Positions 14,571-22,500 of a DNA stretch of 24,487 nucleotides are shown here, piece after piece. Within the stretch, counting starts at the first letter, position 1, and each line of letters starts with the position of its first letter. The translations under genes were made by a program, and so were the position numbers. The notes below the pieces were generated by a model. It saw nothing but the letters and a program-made list of their open reading frames with translations. It ran no database searches and had not been told where the DNA came from. The DNA lies in NCBI GenBank assembly GCA_005878995.1, contig VBME01000017.1, positions 1 through 24,487 on the forward strand, written 5' to 3'. The DNA is from Methanobacteriota archaeon. Its GTDB lineage: Archaea; Thermoplasmatota; Thermoplasmata; RBG-16-68-12.

Positions 14571-14981
14571 TCAGGTCCACCGGGCGACGAGCGACTCGAT
14601 CTCGGGTCGCGGGACGGCCCCGATGATTCCGTCGACGAGCCGGCCGTCCTTGAACAGCAACATCGTCGGGATCGACGTCACCTGGAATCGGCTTGGCATC
14701 CGAGGATTCTCGTCGACGTTCAACTTCCCGAGGCGCAGGCTTCCGGCCCGGGCCTTGGCGACCTCTTCCAGTACGGGCGCGACCCGGTGGCATGGTCCAC
14801 ACCAGTCCGCCCAGAAGTCCACGAGGATCAGGCCGGGTCGGCGAACCTCCTCGTCGAACGTGGCATCCGTGAGCCGGATTGGACCCGACCAGCCCGCGCT
14901 CGTCGGTTTCGGCGCGGAGGCCCCCGCCATCAGCTCGCGCATCTTGCGGGCACGAATCGCGGCGAGTTCCGGGTCCTCCAC
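14571..14981 (-). CDS. Thioredoxin with N-terminal charged extension
   Basis: This disulfide reductase has the active site WCGPC (residues 60-64 from the chosen start) within DFWADWCGPCHRVAPVLEE and the cis-proline stretch SIPTMLLFKDG. It is 136 residues, about 30 longer than classical thioredoxin. The extra N terminus, EDPELAAIRARKMRELM, is a charged amphipathic helix followed by a flexible Ala/Pro/Ser linker. The frame extends to a GTG at 14999, but the TATA-like box (15004-15010) lies 26 bases before the GTG at 14979-14981, so I chose the latter as a leaderless start. The extension could be a docking or targeting helix. The gene converges on the Fe-S carrier gene and lies downstream of the DUF835 gene on the same strand, with its own promoter. 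Confidence 0.88.
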   Translation of the reverse strand: MEDPELAAIRARKMRELMAGASAPKPTSAGWSGPIRLTDATFDEEVRRPGLILVDFWADWCGPCHRVAPVLEEVAKARAGSLRLGKLNVDENPRMPSRFQVTSIPTMLLFKDGRLVDGIIGAVPRPEIESLVARWT

Positions 14982-15003
14982 GGGAACTCCCACCCGCACG
15001 CCG

Positions 15004-15010
15004 GATAAAA
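15004..15010 (-). promoter_or_regulatory. TATA-like box of the thioredoxin gene
   Basis: The minus strand reads TTTTATC, centred 26 bases before the GTG at 14981, in the short gap after the DUF835 gene. Confidence 0.5.
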
Positions 15011-15026
15011 GGGTTATGACCCGAGC

Positions 15027-16325
15027 CTACCGCGAGATCTTCGCCACGGTGCCGAAGTCCTCGGCCAGGGGACCGAGCAGCTTGACTTCGCGGCGGACAA
15101 GGGCAATCTCCCGCTCGTTGAAGGCCGTCGGGTCGAACGGCACGAGGAGGATCGAATCCCGCATCACCACGGACTCGTTTAGGTCATGCAGGAGCGCCAA
15201 GACGGAGCCGAAATCGTTGTGGGACACGAGGTATTCGAAGCCGTCCAGGAGGACGATGGATTTCTCGCTCACTTCGATGAAGTGCTCGACCGCCATCGCG
15301 ACCTTCTCCGGAGGACTCGGTCGGACCGCGTTCTTCTCCGTCGCGACACGGCTGAGCCAAAGGATCGGCGTTCGCTCGAGCCCGTACTCCGTCATGACGG
15401 TCTTCGGCGCCCGGCGGGTGATGCACAGCCCCTGCGCGCCGTGCGTCACAGAGTCTTTGAAGATCTCGAACGCCTGGCTCGCGTCCCGTTCTAGGACCGC
15501 GTACGTGTATCCGCGCTCCAAGGAGAACGTCGGTTTCGTCGGCAGATGGGCCTCCGCCTCCGGGACGATGAGCTCTTGGAGGAACGACTTCTCGCGCACG
15601 CCGTACGCGATGAGCCCGACGAGCGCCATCTCGAGGATGAAACCCGGGGCCCGCAGGTCGATCCCATAGTTCGGGAGGAGGATCTCGAACAAGAGTTCGC
15701 CCACGGCGAATCCCGAAATCCCGAAGATGATGAGGAACGTATCCCGGCGGACCTCTTCGCCCGCCTTCGTCCGCCGCATGTGGATGCTGAACCGGTACGG
15801 GGCGAAGAGGATGACCGTCGCCACCGCGACGCCATTGACGAAGAGGAAGTACGGCTCCAAGGACAGGATCGTCGGGTTCACGGACACGATCGTCACGGGC
15901 GAAACCCAGATCGTGACGATTGCGAGGATCATCACGAACAGGTAGAACACGTACGAGTTCGGGAACTCCTCGGTCATGTAGCGCCAGAAATCCTTGGGCG
16001 AGCTGATGGCCGGGGTCGTCGCGATGACGATGAAGGCGCCGATCGTGGTCCCGAACAGGTAATCGAACATTCCCTGCACGCGCTTCGAGAGGAGGACGCC
16101 CGCCTTGATGGCGGCAACGTCGGTCCCGCTCGCCTGGATCGTGTACACGTTGATGAGGACGTTCAAGATCACCGCACCCACGAGCAGGAAGGTGGCGGAA
16201 AGGAGGACGTGCTTCTGAAAGACTTGGTGGGTCTTCTGTCTCGCAATCGCGATGATGATGATGATCGAGAGGAACAGCGCGCTCCCGACGCTCAGATACG
16301 TGACAATGCTCGCGCTATCTGCCAG
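15027..16325 (-). CDS. Polytopic membrane protein with C-terminal DUF835 domain; start disrupted or non-canonical
   Basis: The N-terminal half has about seven hydrophobic segments. The C-terminal half, roughly the last 150 residues, matches DUF835: ERGYTYAVLERD, GLCITRRAPK, PILWLSRV, SIVLLDGFEYLVSHNDF and LLVPFDPTAFNE. DUF835 proteins are common in Thermoplasmatota-type archaea, often fused to sensory or membrane modules; their function is unknown. The first standard start in the open frame is GTG at 16181, but coding-like sequence (a membrane helix with IVTYLSVGSALFLS and five Ile in a row) continues 50 codons upstream. An ATG at 16341-16343, 31 bases after a TATA-like box, is in frame but is followed by TGA at codon 4. 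I placed the start at CTG 16323-16325, which has GGGGTGA 6 bases upstream. A nonsense mutation or sequence error is equally possible. Confidence 0.72.
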   Translation of the reverse strand: MADSASIVTYLSVGSALFLSIIIIIAIARQKTHQVFQKHVLLSATFLLVGAVILNVLINVYTIQASGTDVAAIKAGVLLSKRVQGMFDYLFGTTIGAFIVIATTPAISSPKDFWRYMTEEFPNSYVFYLFVMILAIVTIWVSPVTIVSVNPTILSLEPYFLFVNGVAVATVILFAPYRFSIHMRRTKAGEEVRRDTFLIIFGISGFAVGELLFEILLPNYGIDLRAPGFILEMALVGLIAYGVREKSFLQELIVPEAEAHLPTKPTFSLERGYTYAVLERDASQAFEIFKDSVTHGAQGLCITRRAPKTVMTEYGLERTPILWLSRVATEKNAVRPSPPEKVAMAVEHFIEVSEKSIVLLDGFEYLVSHNDFGSVLALLHDLNESVVMRDSILLVPFDPTAFNEREIALVRREVKLLGPLAEDFGTVAKISR

Positions 16326-16369
16326 GGCGATTCACCCCGTCATCGTATCGCCGCGGTGGGGTTCGGGCC

Positions 16370-16379
16370 TATTTAAGCG
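16370..16379 (-). promoter_or_regulatory. Probable TATA box of the DUF835 membrane protein gene
   Basis: The minus strand reads CGCTTAAATA across this site. It lies about 31 bases before the in-frame ATG at 16343. The box is A/T-rich on both strands and could also serve the rightward gene at 16509, which would then have a leader of about 100 bases. I see no other element in 16380-16508. Confidence 0.45.
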
Positions 16380-16508
16380 GTCCTCGCTTGTTATCGAACA
16401 TGATTGCACTCCTTTCCGCCGCGCGTTCTCAACGTCCAGAATCACCCGCGCGAATGAGCGCATGGGCCTTCATACGGACTCCGAGCCAACCTCGATACGG
16501 TCGAGGCC

Positions 16509-17819
16509 ATGGGCGTCGAGAATCCCCTCGGGCTGGGAATCAACCGCGAGGACTTGGACCTGCTGTCGAGGACCGTCGCTCGACTCGGAGGGTACGCAGA
16601 GGGTCTCTTCGATTACCACGAGTTCGGCTTCGACAAGGCCGCCCTTCGGGAACACATCACGAAGGTGTCGGCGTTCATCCATGGCCTCAAAGACATCGCG
16701 GGCCCGGGCGGAATTCCGCTTCGCCCTCCAAACATTCCGCCGGGCGCGTTCTGGGAGGACCAGGGCGAGACGTGGAACTACCTGCAGACGTTGCGGTTCG
16801 CCGCGGGGGCGACGATGATGACGGAGCAGTGGCGGCCGTACATGTCACCGCAAAACCTACAGCGTGCGCTGACCGCCCAGATCTTCCACAAGTGCCAGAT
16901 CGGGATCCTGGACGACCTGATCGACAAAGGCAACTACTCCTACCTGGAGGCCAAGGACCTCCACCACGTCGTCCTCAGCTCAATGATTGACCCGGACTTT
17001 GAGTCCACGACGTTCACCAAGCGGCTCGTCGCGATGCTCAAGCAGGAGCAAGTCCCGCTGTTCGACCTGATCAACAGCATCACGCGGGGCTTCAACGGCC
17101 TGTGGAACAACTCGCCGCAGGGAAACGCCTACTTCTATCAGGTGGAAGTCCTCAGCGACCGCATCGCGCTCGGCCAGGCGCTCACCATGTTCCACAAAGA
17201 ATCTCTGTTCAGCATCCCCAAGATGCGCAAGCTTTCCGAGGCATTCTATGCCCCTTCCGAGGACCTGACCTGGTGGGAGAAGCTGGGAGCCCACACGAGC
17301 GCGGCGACGATGTACAACCTCATCGACATGGCTTTCACGAATGAGCATTTCGACCTGAAGGCGCTGCCGAACTTCCTGACAGGCTGGTACTACTACGACG
17401 CCGCGATCATCCTCATGGACCATATCGTGAGCATCTACCAAGACCTTCGAAACGGGATTGCGAACCTCTCCCTCATCGCGATGCGGGAGGACGAACTGAG
17501 CGGGCTCACGACCTTGAAGGGCTACAACCCGCACCTGACGATGGACGACTACGACCAGCATCTGCGAAGGATCGCATACCTCACCTCGAAAGGCCTCGAG
17601 TTCGTAGACAAGGACTTCCACGACGAGTCGATGTACTATCCGTTCATCACGATCATGATGCCCGTCGTCATGATGGCGGACTGGATCGGGAACCGGGACG
17701 ACATGATCCATGCATTCCTCGACTCGATCGCGCCCGCGATCAAGCGCGTGGCCGGCAACGGAAACGTGCCGACGCGGGCGATCGTTGAGGTCGCGGACGA
17801 AGTCGGTCGCCCGGCGTAA
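16509..17819 (+). CDS. Protein with class I terpene-synthase-like motifs
   Basis: This 436-residue, mostly helical soluble protein is not one I recognise by name. Two features point to the isoprenoid synthase fold: ILDDLIDKG (DDxxD-like, Asp135-Asp139), and DHIVSIYQDLRNGIANLSL, where Asp304, Ser308 and Asp312 fall on the spacing of the NSE/DTE magnesium motif and the next residues resemble the xRGxxxNLV stretch that follows it in bacterial terpene synthases. The second NSE position is His rather than Asp. I cannot see the C-terminal RY pair. The next genes are GGPP synthase and a geranylgeranyl reductase, so a prenyl diphosphate substrate is plausible. The start is ATG 16509; a GAGG only 2 bases before it is a poor ribosome site. 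It could also be a catalytically inactive relative. The coding call is strong, the function tentative. Confidence 0.75.
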   Translation: MGVENPLGLGINREDLDLLSRTVARLGGYAEGLFDYHEFGFDKAALREHITKVSAFIHGLKDIAGPGGIPLRPPNIPPGAFWEDQGETWNYLQTLRFAAGATMMTEQWRPYMSPQNLQRALTAQIFHKCQIGILDDLIDKGNYSYLEAKDLHHVVLSSMIDPDFESTTFTKRLVAMLKQEQVPLFDLINSITRGFNGLWNNSPQGNAYFYQVEVLSDRIALGQALTMFHKESLFSIPKMRKLSEAFYAPSEDLTWWEKLGAHTSAATMYNLIDMAFTNEHFDLKALPNFLTGWYYYDAAIILMDHIVSIYQDLRNGIANLSLIAMREDELSGLTTLKGYNPHLTMDDYDQHLRRIAYLTSKGLEFVDKDFHDESMYYPFITIMMPVVMMADWIGNRDDMIHAFLDSIAPAIKRVAGNGNVPTRAIVEVADEVGRPA

Positions 17820-17916
17820 GGCCCGCGTGTTTTCTCCCGTCGCCAAGTTCCTCGCCGCGGTCTCGACAGGGTCGGCTCTCCGGAGCAGAGACGCCGCTCG
17901 CGTATGCCGCAAATCG

Positions 17917-17923
17917 TTAAATA
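17917..17923 (+). promoter_or_regulatory. TATA-like box of the GGPP synthase gene
   Basis: TTAAATA lies about 38 bases before the ATG at 17958, giving a predicted leader of about 12 bases. The 138-base gap 17820-17957 shows nothing else. Confidence 0.5.
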
Positions 17924-17957
17924 ACCCCAGACGATAGCACAAATTGGGACCGCCCGG

Positions 17958-18929
17958 ATGACGCTTCCCATGGATTTTGGCGTGGCCGCGGAAATGGCCC
18001 TCGTCGAAGCGAAGATCCGGAAAAGCATCGTGTCGGAAGAGCCGCTCCTCGAGGACATCGCGCGCTACGTGATCGAGGCGGGTGGCAAGCGAATCCGTCC
18101 GATGGTCACCCTCCTCGCGTTCAAGGCCCTGCGCGGCCAAGACATCGGCCAGGCGATCGACCTTTCCGCAGCGCTCGAGCTCATCCATTCCGCGACGCTC
18201 ATTCACGACGACATCAACGACGGAGGCGAGATGCGCCGCGGGCGGCCCGCGGCCTACAAGAAGTTCGGACTGCAGAACGCCCTCATCACGGGGGATTTCC
18301 TGTTCGTCAAGGCGTTCGGCATCGGCGGGAAGTTCGACGCGGACATCGTCGAGCTCACGGCCGACGCCTGCGCCGCGCTCGCGGAAGGCGAGATCCGGCA
18401 GAAGCGCCGTGCCTTCGACATCCGGGTGACGGAAGGCGACTATTTCGACATCGTCACGCGAAAGACGGCGCGGCCGATCATGGCCGGCGCGAAGATCGTC
18501 GGACTCGTCGCGGGAGCGCGTCTGGAGCATGTCGAGGCCGTCGGCGACTACGGCCTCAACCTCGGGATTGCGTTCCAAATCGTGGACGACATCCTCGATG
18601 TCGTCGGGGATGGCGCGCTCCTCGGGAAACGTGCGGGAACCGACCTCCGCGAGGGGAACATGACCCTCCTGACGATCCACGCGCTGAACGACGGCGGATC
18701 GATTGACGCGCGCGCGCTCTCGCGCCTCATCGCGAAACGACGCAAGCGGGAGGACGAGGTCCAGCGAGCGCTCACCTTGATCCGGGACTCCGGCGCGGTC
18801 GAAAAAGCCCGTGCAAAGGCGTTCGAGTACGGGCAACTCGCGAAGAAGTCCCTCGACCCGATCCCGGACAGCGACGCGAAACAGAGCATGATCCGACTCG
18901 TCGATTTCGTGCTATCTCGCGACGTCTGA
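17958..18929 (+). CDS. Polyprenyl diphosphate synthase, probably geranylgeranyl diphosphate synthase
   Basis: This 323-residue trans-prenyltransferase adds isopentenyl units to allylic diphosphates, making the GGPP used for archaeal lipid side chains. Motifs in order are AGGKRIRP (41-48), the first Asp-rich motif HDDINDGGEMRRG (Asp84, Asp85, Asp88), the ARPIMAGA stretch near 171-178, and the second Asp-rich motif QIVDDILDVVGD (Asp210, Asp211, Asp214). The residue five before the first Asp motif is Ala79, not an aromatic residue, so chain-length limitation to FPP is unlikely. Exact product length cannot be read by eye. The start is ATG 17958; a second ATG lies four codons later. A geranylgeranyl reductase follows 8 bases after its stop, so the two are probably co-transcribed. 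Confidence 0.92.
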   Translation: MTLPMDFGVAAEMALVEAKIRKSIVSEEPLLEDIARYVIEAGGKRIRPMVTLLAFKALRGQDIGQAIDLSAALELIHSATLIHDDINDGGEMRRGRPAAYKKFGLQNALITGDFLFVKAFGIGGKFDADIVELTADACAALAEGEIRQKRRAFDIRVTEGDYFDIVTRKTARPIMAGAKIVGLVAGARLEHVEAVGDYGLNLGIAFQIVDDILDVVGDGALLGKRAGTDLREGNMTLLTIHALNDGGSIDARALSRLIAKRRKREDEVQRALTLIRDSGAVEKARAKAFEYGQLAKKSLDPIPDSDAKQSMIRLVDFVLSRDV

Positions 18930-18937
18930 GGGAGCCG

Positions 18938-20035
18938 ATGCCCTCGCCCTACGACGTGATCGTCGTCGGCGCCGGCCCGGCGGGGGGTACGGCGGCCCGC
19001 TACGCGGCGCGCAACGGTCTGAACGTCCTCCTCCTCGACAAGCGGAGGGAGGTCGGCGTGCCCGTGCAGTGCGGGGAGTACGTTGCCGAGAACGACGAGA
19101 TCCGCGCACTATTCCCGACGGTCGGCGAGCTCGACGATCTCATGGAGGTCCCCCACCGGGTCCGGGAGGTCGACACCCCCGTCATCCGGATTTGGTCCCC
19201 GAACGGCCGCCGATACGACGTCCCGTTCCGCGGCTTCACCGTGCGGCGGGACCGGATGGACCAAGGGATCGTGGCCCAGGCCACCCGGGAGGGCGCGGAG
19301 CTGATGACCGAGACGACCGTCCACGGGGTCCACGGAGACGAGGTCGAGACGAACCGAGGGACGTTCCGCGGCAAGATGGTGATCGGTTCCGACGGCCCGC
19401 GGTCCACGGTCGCGAAGTCGGTCGGACTCGCGTGGCCCGTGTCGGCACCCGCGATGAGCGCGACGGCCACGGGGGAGTTCGGCGACGCGACGGACATGTT
19501 CTTCGGGAACCTCGCGCCGGGTGGATATGCGTGGATCATCCCGAAAGCGGGATGCGCGAACGTCGGCCTGGGGACGTGGCAACACTTTCACGGGAATCTG
19601 CGGGACCTGTTCGATCGGTTCGTCGCCCGGCGGCGTCTCGAGCCGGGCAAGGCGACGGGAGGTTTCGTCCCGGTGCTTGGACCGCCGCCGCGGACCGTGA
19701 AAGGCAACGTGATGCTCGTCGGGGACGCCGCGGGGATGGTCATGGCGACGAACGGGGGCGGCAACAACCTCGCGATGATCGCGGGTCGGATCGCGGGCCT
19801 CACCGCCGCCGACCACCTCCTCGACGGCACCCCGCTCGACGCATACGAATCCCGGTGGCGGTCCGCCATCGGAGGGCCCTTGGCGGAGGGCGTGCGGATC
19901 AAGCGGATCGCGGACCGGTTCTTCGGGAGCGATCGTCTCCTCGAGGTGGCCATGCTCTTGCTGGGGCGGCGTCGCATGGCTCGCGCGATCCGCTGTCAGC
20001 GCCTCTTCCTCCCGGGCGCCGCGAAGGTCTTATAG
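18938..20035 (+). CDS. Geranylgeranyl reductase family flavoprotein, copy 1
   Basis: This FAD-dependent enzyme saturates the double bonds of geranylgeranyl chains in archaeal membrane lipids or their precursors. The N-terminal dinucleotide motif GAGPAG is at 11-16, followed by VPVQCGEYV (43-49) with the conserved Cys, the GGYAWIIPK substrate-pocket motif, and VMLVGDAAGMVMATNGGG, the second FAD contact. Length is 365 residues, slightly below the usual 390-400, with a short C-terminal domain. It starts 8 bases after the GGPP synthase stop with a GAGGGAG ribosome site, so substrate supply and reduction are in one operon. Whether it acts on lipids or on quinone side chains is not shown. Confidence 0.9.
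   Translation: MPSPYDVIVVGAGPAGGTAARYAARNGLNVLLLDKRREVGVPVQCGEYVAENDEIRALFPTVGELDDLMEVPHRVREVDTPVIRIWSPNGRRYDVPFRGFTVRRDRMDQGIVAQATREGAELMTETTVHGVHGDEVETNRGTFRGKMVIGSDGPRSTVAKSVGLAWPVSAPAMSATATGEFGDATDMFFGNLAPGGYAWIIPKAGCANVGLGTWQHFHGNLRDLFDRFVARRRLEPGKATGGFVPVLGPPPRTVKGNVMLVGDAAGMVMATNGGGNNLAMIAGRIAGLTAADHLLDGTPLDAYESRWRSAIGGPLAEGVRIKRIADRFFGSDRLLEVAMLLLGRRRMARAIRCQRLFLPGAAKVL
20029..20035 (+). promoter_or_regulatory. TATA-like box of the beta-CASP nuclease gene
   Basis: CTTATAG includes the stop codon of the upstream reductase and lies about 31 bases before the ATG at 20063, suggesting a promoter separate from the lipid genes. Confidence 0.5.
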
Positions 20036-20062
20036 ACGCCCGGCACATCGACCGCGGAACAG

Positions 20063-21286
20063 ATGGACTTCCAGTTTCTCGGTGGCGCCTCGGAGGTCGG
20101 CCGCCTCGGGATGATCTTGAAGAAGGGACCGATCAGCCTCCTCTTTGACTACGGTCTCCTGCCTCGCGATCCGCCGCAATACCCGATGCCCGCGCCGCCC
20201 GTGGACGGGATGTTCATCAGCCACGCCCATCTCGACCACACCGGGATGATCCCCTGGGTTACCCGCCGCCAAGACCTCGACGTCGTGCTGACGCCGCCGA
20301 CCGCGGACGTCGCAGACCTCCTGCTCCAGGACAGCCTCAAGATTGCGGACGCGGAAGGATTCGACGCGCCGTTCGATGACCGCGACCTTCGGACCGCACG
20401 GCGCCGCTTCCGGACGATCGACTTCGGCGACAACGTCGACATCGGGGACCTCGAGGTCACGGCGCATCCCGCCGGACACATCCCGGGCGCGACGATGTAC
20501 GAGGTGAACGGCACCGAAACCACGCTCTTCACGGGGGACCTGCACACGCTGACCACGGACCTGGTCTGGGGCGCTCGGCCCGTGAAGTGCGACACGCTGT
20601 TCATCGAGTCGACGTACGCGGGCCGACAGCATCCGGAACGGCTCAAGTCGGAACATGCGTTCCTCCGGAAAATCGAACAGGTCGTGAACCGCGGCGGGCT
20701 CGCGCTCGTCCCCTCCTTCGCGGTCGGGCGTACGCAGGACGTCATCCTGACGCTCGCGAAAGCCCGTCACGAGGTCTGGCTCGATGGGATGGGGAAGAAG
20801 GTGAATTCGATCTACGTCGAGAGCCCGGAGTACGTGCGGTCCGTGAAGAAGCTGCGGCAGGCGATGCACCGCGTCAAGGTCGTCCGGAATCCGCGCGAAT
20901 CGGGTCTGGCCCTCCGGGGCGAGGTGATCGTGACGACGAGCGGCATGCTCGACGGGGGTCCGGTCCTGCGGTATCTCGAAGCGATCCGCGAGGATCCGCG
21001 GAGCGCGGTCCTGCTGACCGGCTACCAGGTCGAAGGCACGAACGGACGCCGGTTGATCGACGAAGGCGTGATCGACTTGTATGGCGTGACGGTCGACATC
21101 AAGTGCGAGTGGCAGAAGTTCGACTTCAGCGCGCACGCGGGCCACGACGATCTCCTGCGGTTCATCGAAGGCTGTGACCCGCAACGGGTCGTGCTCATGC
21201 ACGGGGAAAATCGCCAGATTCTTGCCGACGCGATCGAGGGGCGCGAAGTCCTCCTGCCGGAAGAGGGCAAGTGGTACTCGGTCTAG
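20063..21286 (+). CDS. Metallo-beta-lactamase/beta-CASP ribonuclease (archaeal CPSF-like, without KH domains)
   Basis: This 407-residue nuclease belongs to the CPSF73/RNase J superfamily that cuts or trims RNA with two zinc ions. Metal motifs are ISHAHLDHTG (His54, His56, Asp58, His59), AGHIPGA and LFTGDLHT. Beta-CASP motifs follow: LFIESTY (Glu), FSAHAGHDDLL (His) and VVLMHGE (His). It lacks the N-terminal KH domains of aCPSF1, so it matches the aCPSF2-type group. It probably acts in RNA processing or decay. A TATA-like box 31 bases upstream suggests independent, leaderless expression despite its place between lipid genes. Its TAG stop shares bases with the stop of the convergent reductase: CTAG at 21283-21286. 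Confidence 0.93.
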   Translation: MDFQFLGGASEVGRLGMILKKGPISLLFDYGLLPRDPPQYPMPAPPVDGMFISHAHLDHTGMIPWVTRRQDLDVVLTPPTADVADLLLQDSLKIADAEGFDAPFDDRDLRTARRRFRTIDFGDNVDIGDLEVTAHPAGHIPGATMYEVNGTETTLFTGDLHTLTTDLVWGARPVKCDTLFIESTYAGRQHPERLKSEHAFLRKIEQVVNRGGLALVPSFAVGRTQDVILTLAKARHEVWLDGMGKKVNSIYVESPEYVRSVKKLRQAMHRVKVVRNPRESGLALRGEVIVTTSGMLDGGPVLRYLEAIREDPRSAVLLTGYQVEGTNGRRLIDEGVIDLYGVTVDIKCEWQKFDFSAHAGHDDLLRFIEGCDPQRVVLMHGENRQILADAIEGREVLLPEEGKWYSV

Positions 21287-22500
21287 ACGACGACGTTCTT
21301 CACGATCATCGCCCGCAGGGCTTTCCCGACGTACTTCAGGAGCCTGGGGTCTTCCTTGATCAGCGCCCAGCCGACTTTCGAGGGGAAATCGATGTCCCCT
21401 TTCTTCTCGATCAACAAGCGCATCTCCGGGCTGTCGAAGATGTCGAACAGCTCCTCGAACTGATCGTCCCGCAACCTCGCGAAGCTCTCGTGGATCGCGA
21501 GGTCCTTCCGCAGCTCTTTGCCGATCGACTTCGTCCACGCTTTGTGATACCGGTGGAGCACACGTGCGGAGTAGTCGTTCGCCTCGAGCGCCTCGATCAC
21601 GGTGCGCGAAGCGAAGTCGGAACACGTCAGCGAGGTGAAGATCCCGCCGCCCGAGACGGCTTTCGCCTGGCACGCCGCGTCGCCGACCACGAGGACGTTG
21701 TCCGCGTACGTGCGGCGCGGGAAGCCGAGCGGGATCCCGCCGGCGATGTACAGGATCGGTTGCGCGCCCTTCGTGTACTGCTTGACCTCGGGCCGCTGGA
21801 GCATTCTCTCCAGGTACGCGTACGCGTTTCCCTCTCCAACGCACAGGCCGACCCGCGCCGTATCCCCGCTCGGGATGATCCAGCCGAAGAACCCCGGCGC
21901 GATCTCGTTCCCGATGAACAGCTTGACGAACCCGGCATCCCCGCGCACGCCGGTCATCTCGACCTCAAAGCCCGGGAGGATTTTCCTCGGCCGAAGGATG
22001 TTGAACCATTTCGCGACGTTCGAACGCACGCCGTCGCATCCGACGAGGATTTTCGCCCGGAGCGTCCTCGGCGCCCCGTCCTGATCGATCGACACGGCGA
22101 CCCGGCCGTCCTCCCGTCGGGCGGACTGGGCCTGGGCCCCGAGGAACGTGTGCGCCCCCTTCCGGACCGCGTCCGTCGCGATCGCCCGGTCGAACATCGC
22201 CCGCTGCACGACGACCGCCTGCGTGTGGTGGCCGTCGATGACGAGCCTCCGGCCGGATGGCGAGAACAGCTCGGCCCCATGGACCGCGCCGATGATCGTC
22301 TCCTTACATCGCACGTACTCGAAGACGCGGGGCGTCACGAGCCCGCCGCACTGGATCGGTTCGCCGATCTCACGGTGTTCCTCGACGAGGGCGACGTCAT
22401 ACCCGGCGGCGGCCACCTTGCCCGCGAGGTATCCTCCGGCCGGGCCGGCGCCGATCACGACGACATCGAAGGAGCGCGCCGAGGTGACCACGTGAGGCAT
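21283..22500 (-). CDS. Geranylgeranyl reductase family flavoprotein, copy 2
   Basis: This is a second FAD-dependent reductase of 405 residues, longer than and clearly different from copy 1. Motifs are VVVIGAGPAGG (13-23), EPIQCGGLVTP with conserved Cys51, GFFGWIIPSGD in the substrate pocket, NVLVVGDAACQAKAVSGGG, and a full C-terminal helical domain. The frame is open to 22578, but the ATG at 22498-22500 overlaps the stop of the upstream regulator by one base (TGATG), so I chose it; translation is likely coupled. The substrate may be membrane lipid, a prenylated quinone or free GGPP. Its stop codon overlaps that of the convergent nuclease in a shared CTAG. Confidence 0.91.
   Translation of the reverse strand: MPHVVTSARSFDVVVIGAGPAGGYLAGKVAAAGYDVALVEEHREIGEPIQCGGLVTPRVFEYVRCKETIIGAVHGAELFSPSGRRLVIDGHHTQAVVVQRAMFDRAIATDAVRKGAHTFLGAQAQSARREDGRVAVSIDQDGAPRTLRAKILVGCDGVRSNVAKWFNILRPRKILPGFEVEMTGVRGDAGFVKLFIGNEIAPGFFGWIIPSGDTARVGLCVGEGNAYAYLERMLQRPEVKQYTKGAQPILYIAGGIPLGFPRRTYADNVLVVGDAACQAKAVSGGGIFTSLTCSDFASRTVIEALEANDYSARVLHRYHKAWTKSIGKELRKDLAIHESFARLRDDQFEELFDIFDSPEMRLLIEKKGDIDFPSKVGWALIKEDPRLLKYVGKALRAMIVKNVVV

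Noticed and set aside
16251..16265. Five tandem GAT triplets as a phase-variable microsatellite
   Set aside because: Only five units, in frame, encoding Ile in a membrane helix; length change would not shift the frame.
16332..16334. Selenocysteine or other recoding of the in-frame TGA in the DUF835 gene
   Set aside because: No SECIS-like element or selenoprotein context is visible, and a Sec residue at codon 4 before a membrane helix would be unprecedented as far as I know.
16380..16508. Small genes or an RNA in the gap before the terpene-synthase-like gene
   Set aside because: Short frames here lack a domain pattern or ribosome site, and I see no stable fold or tRNA-like element.
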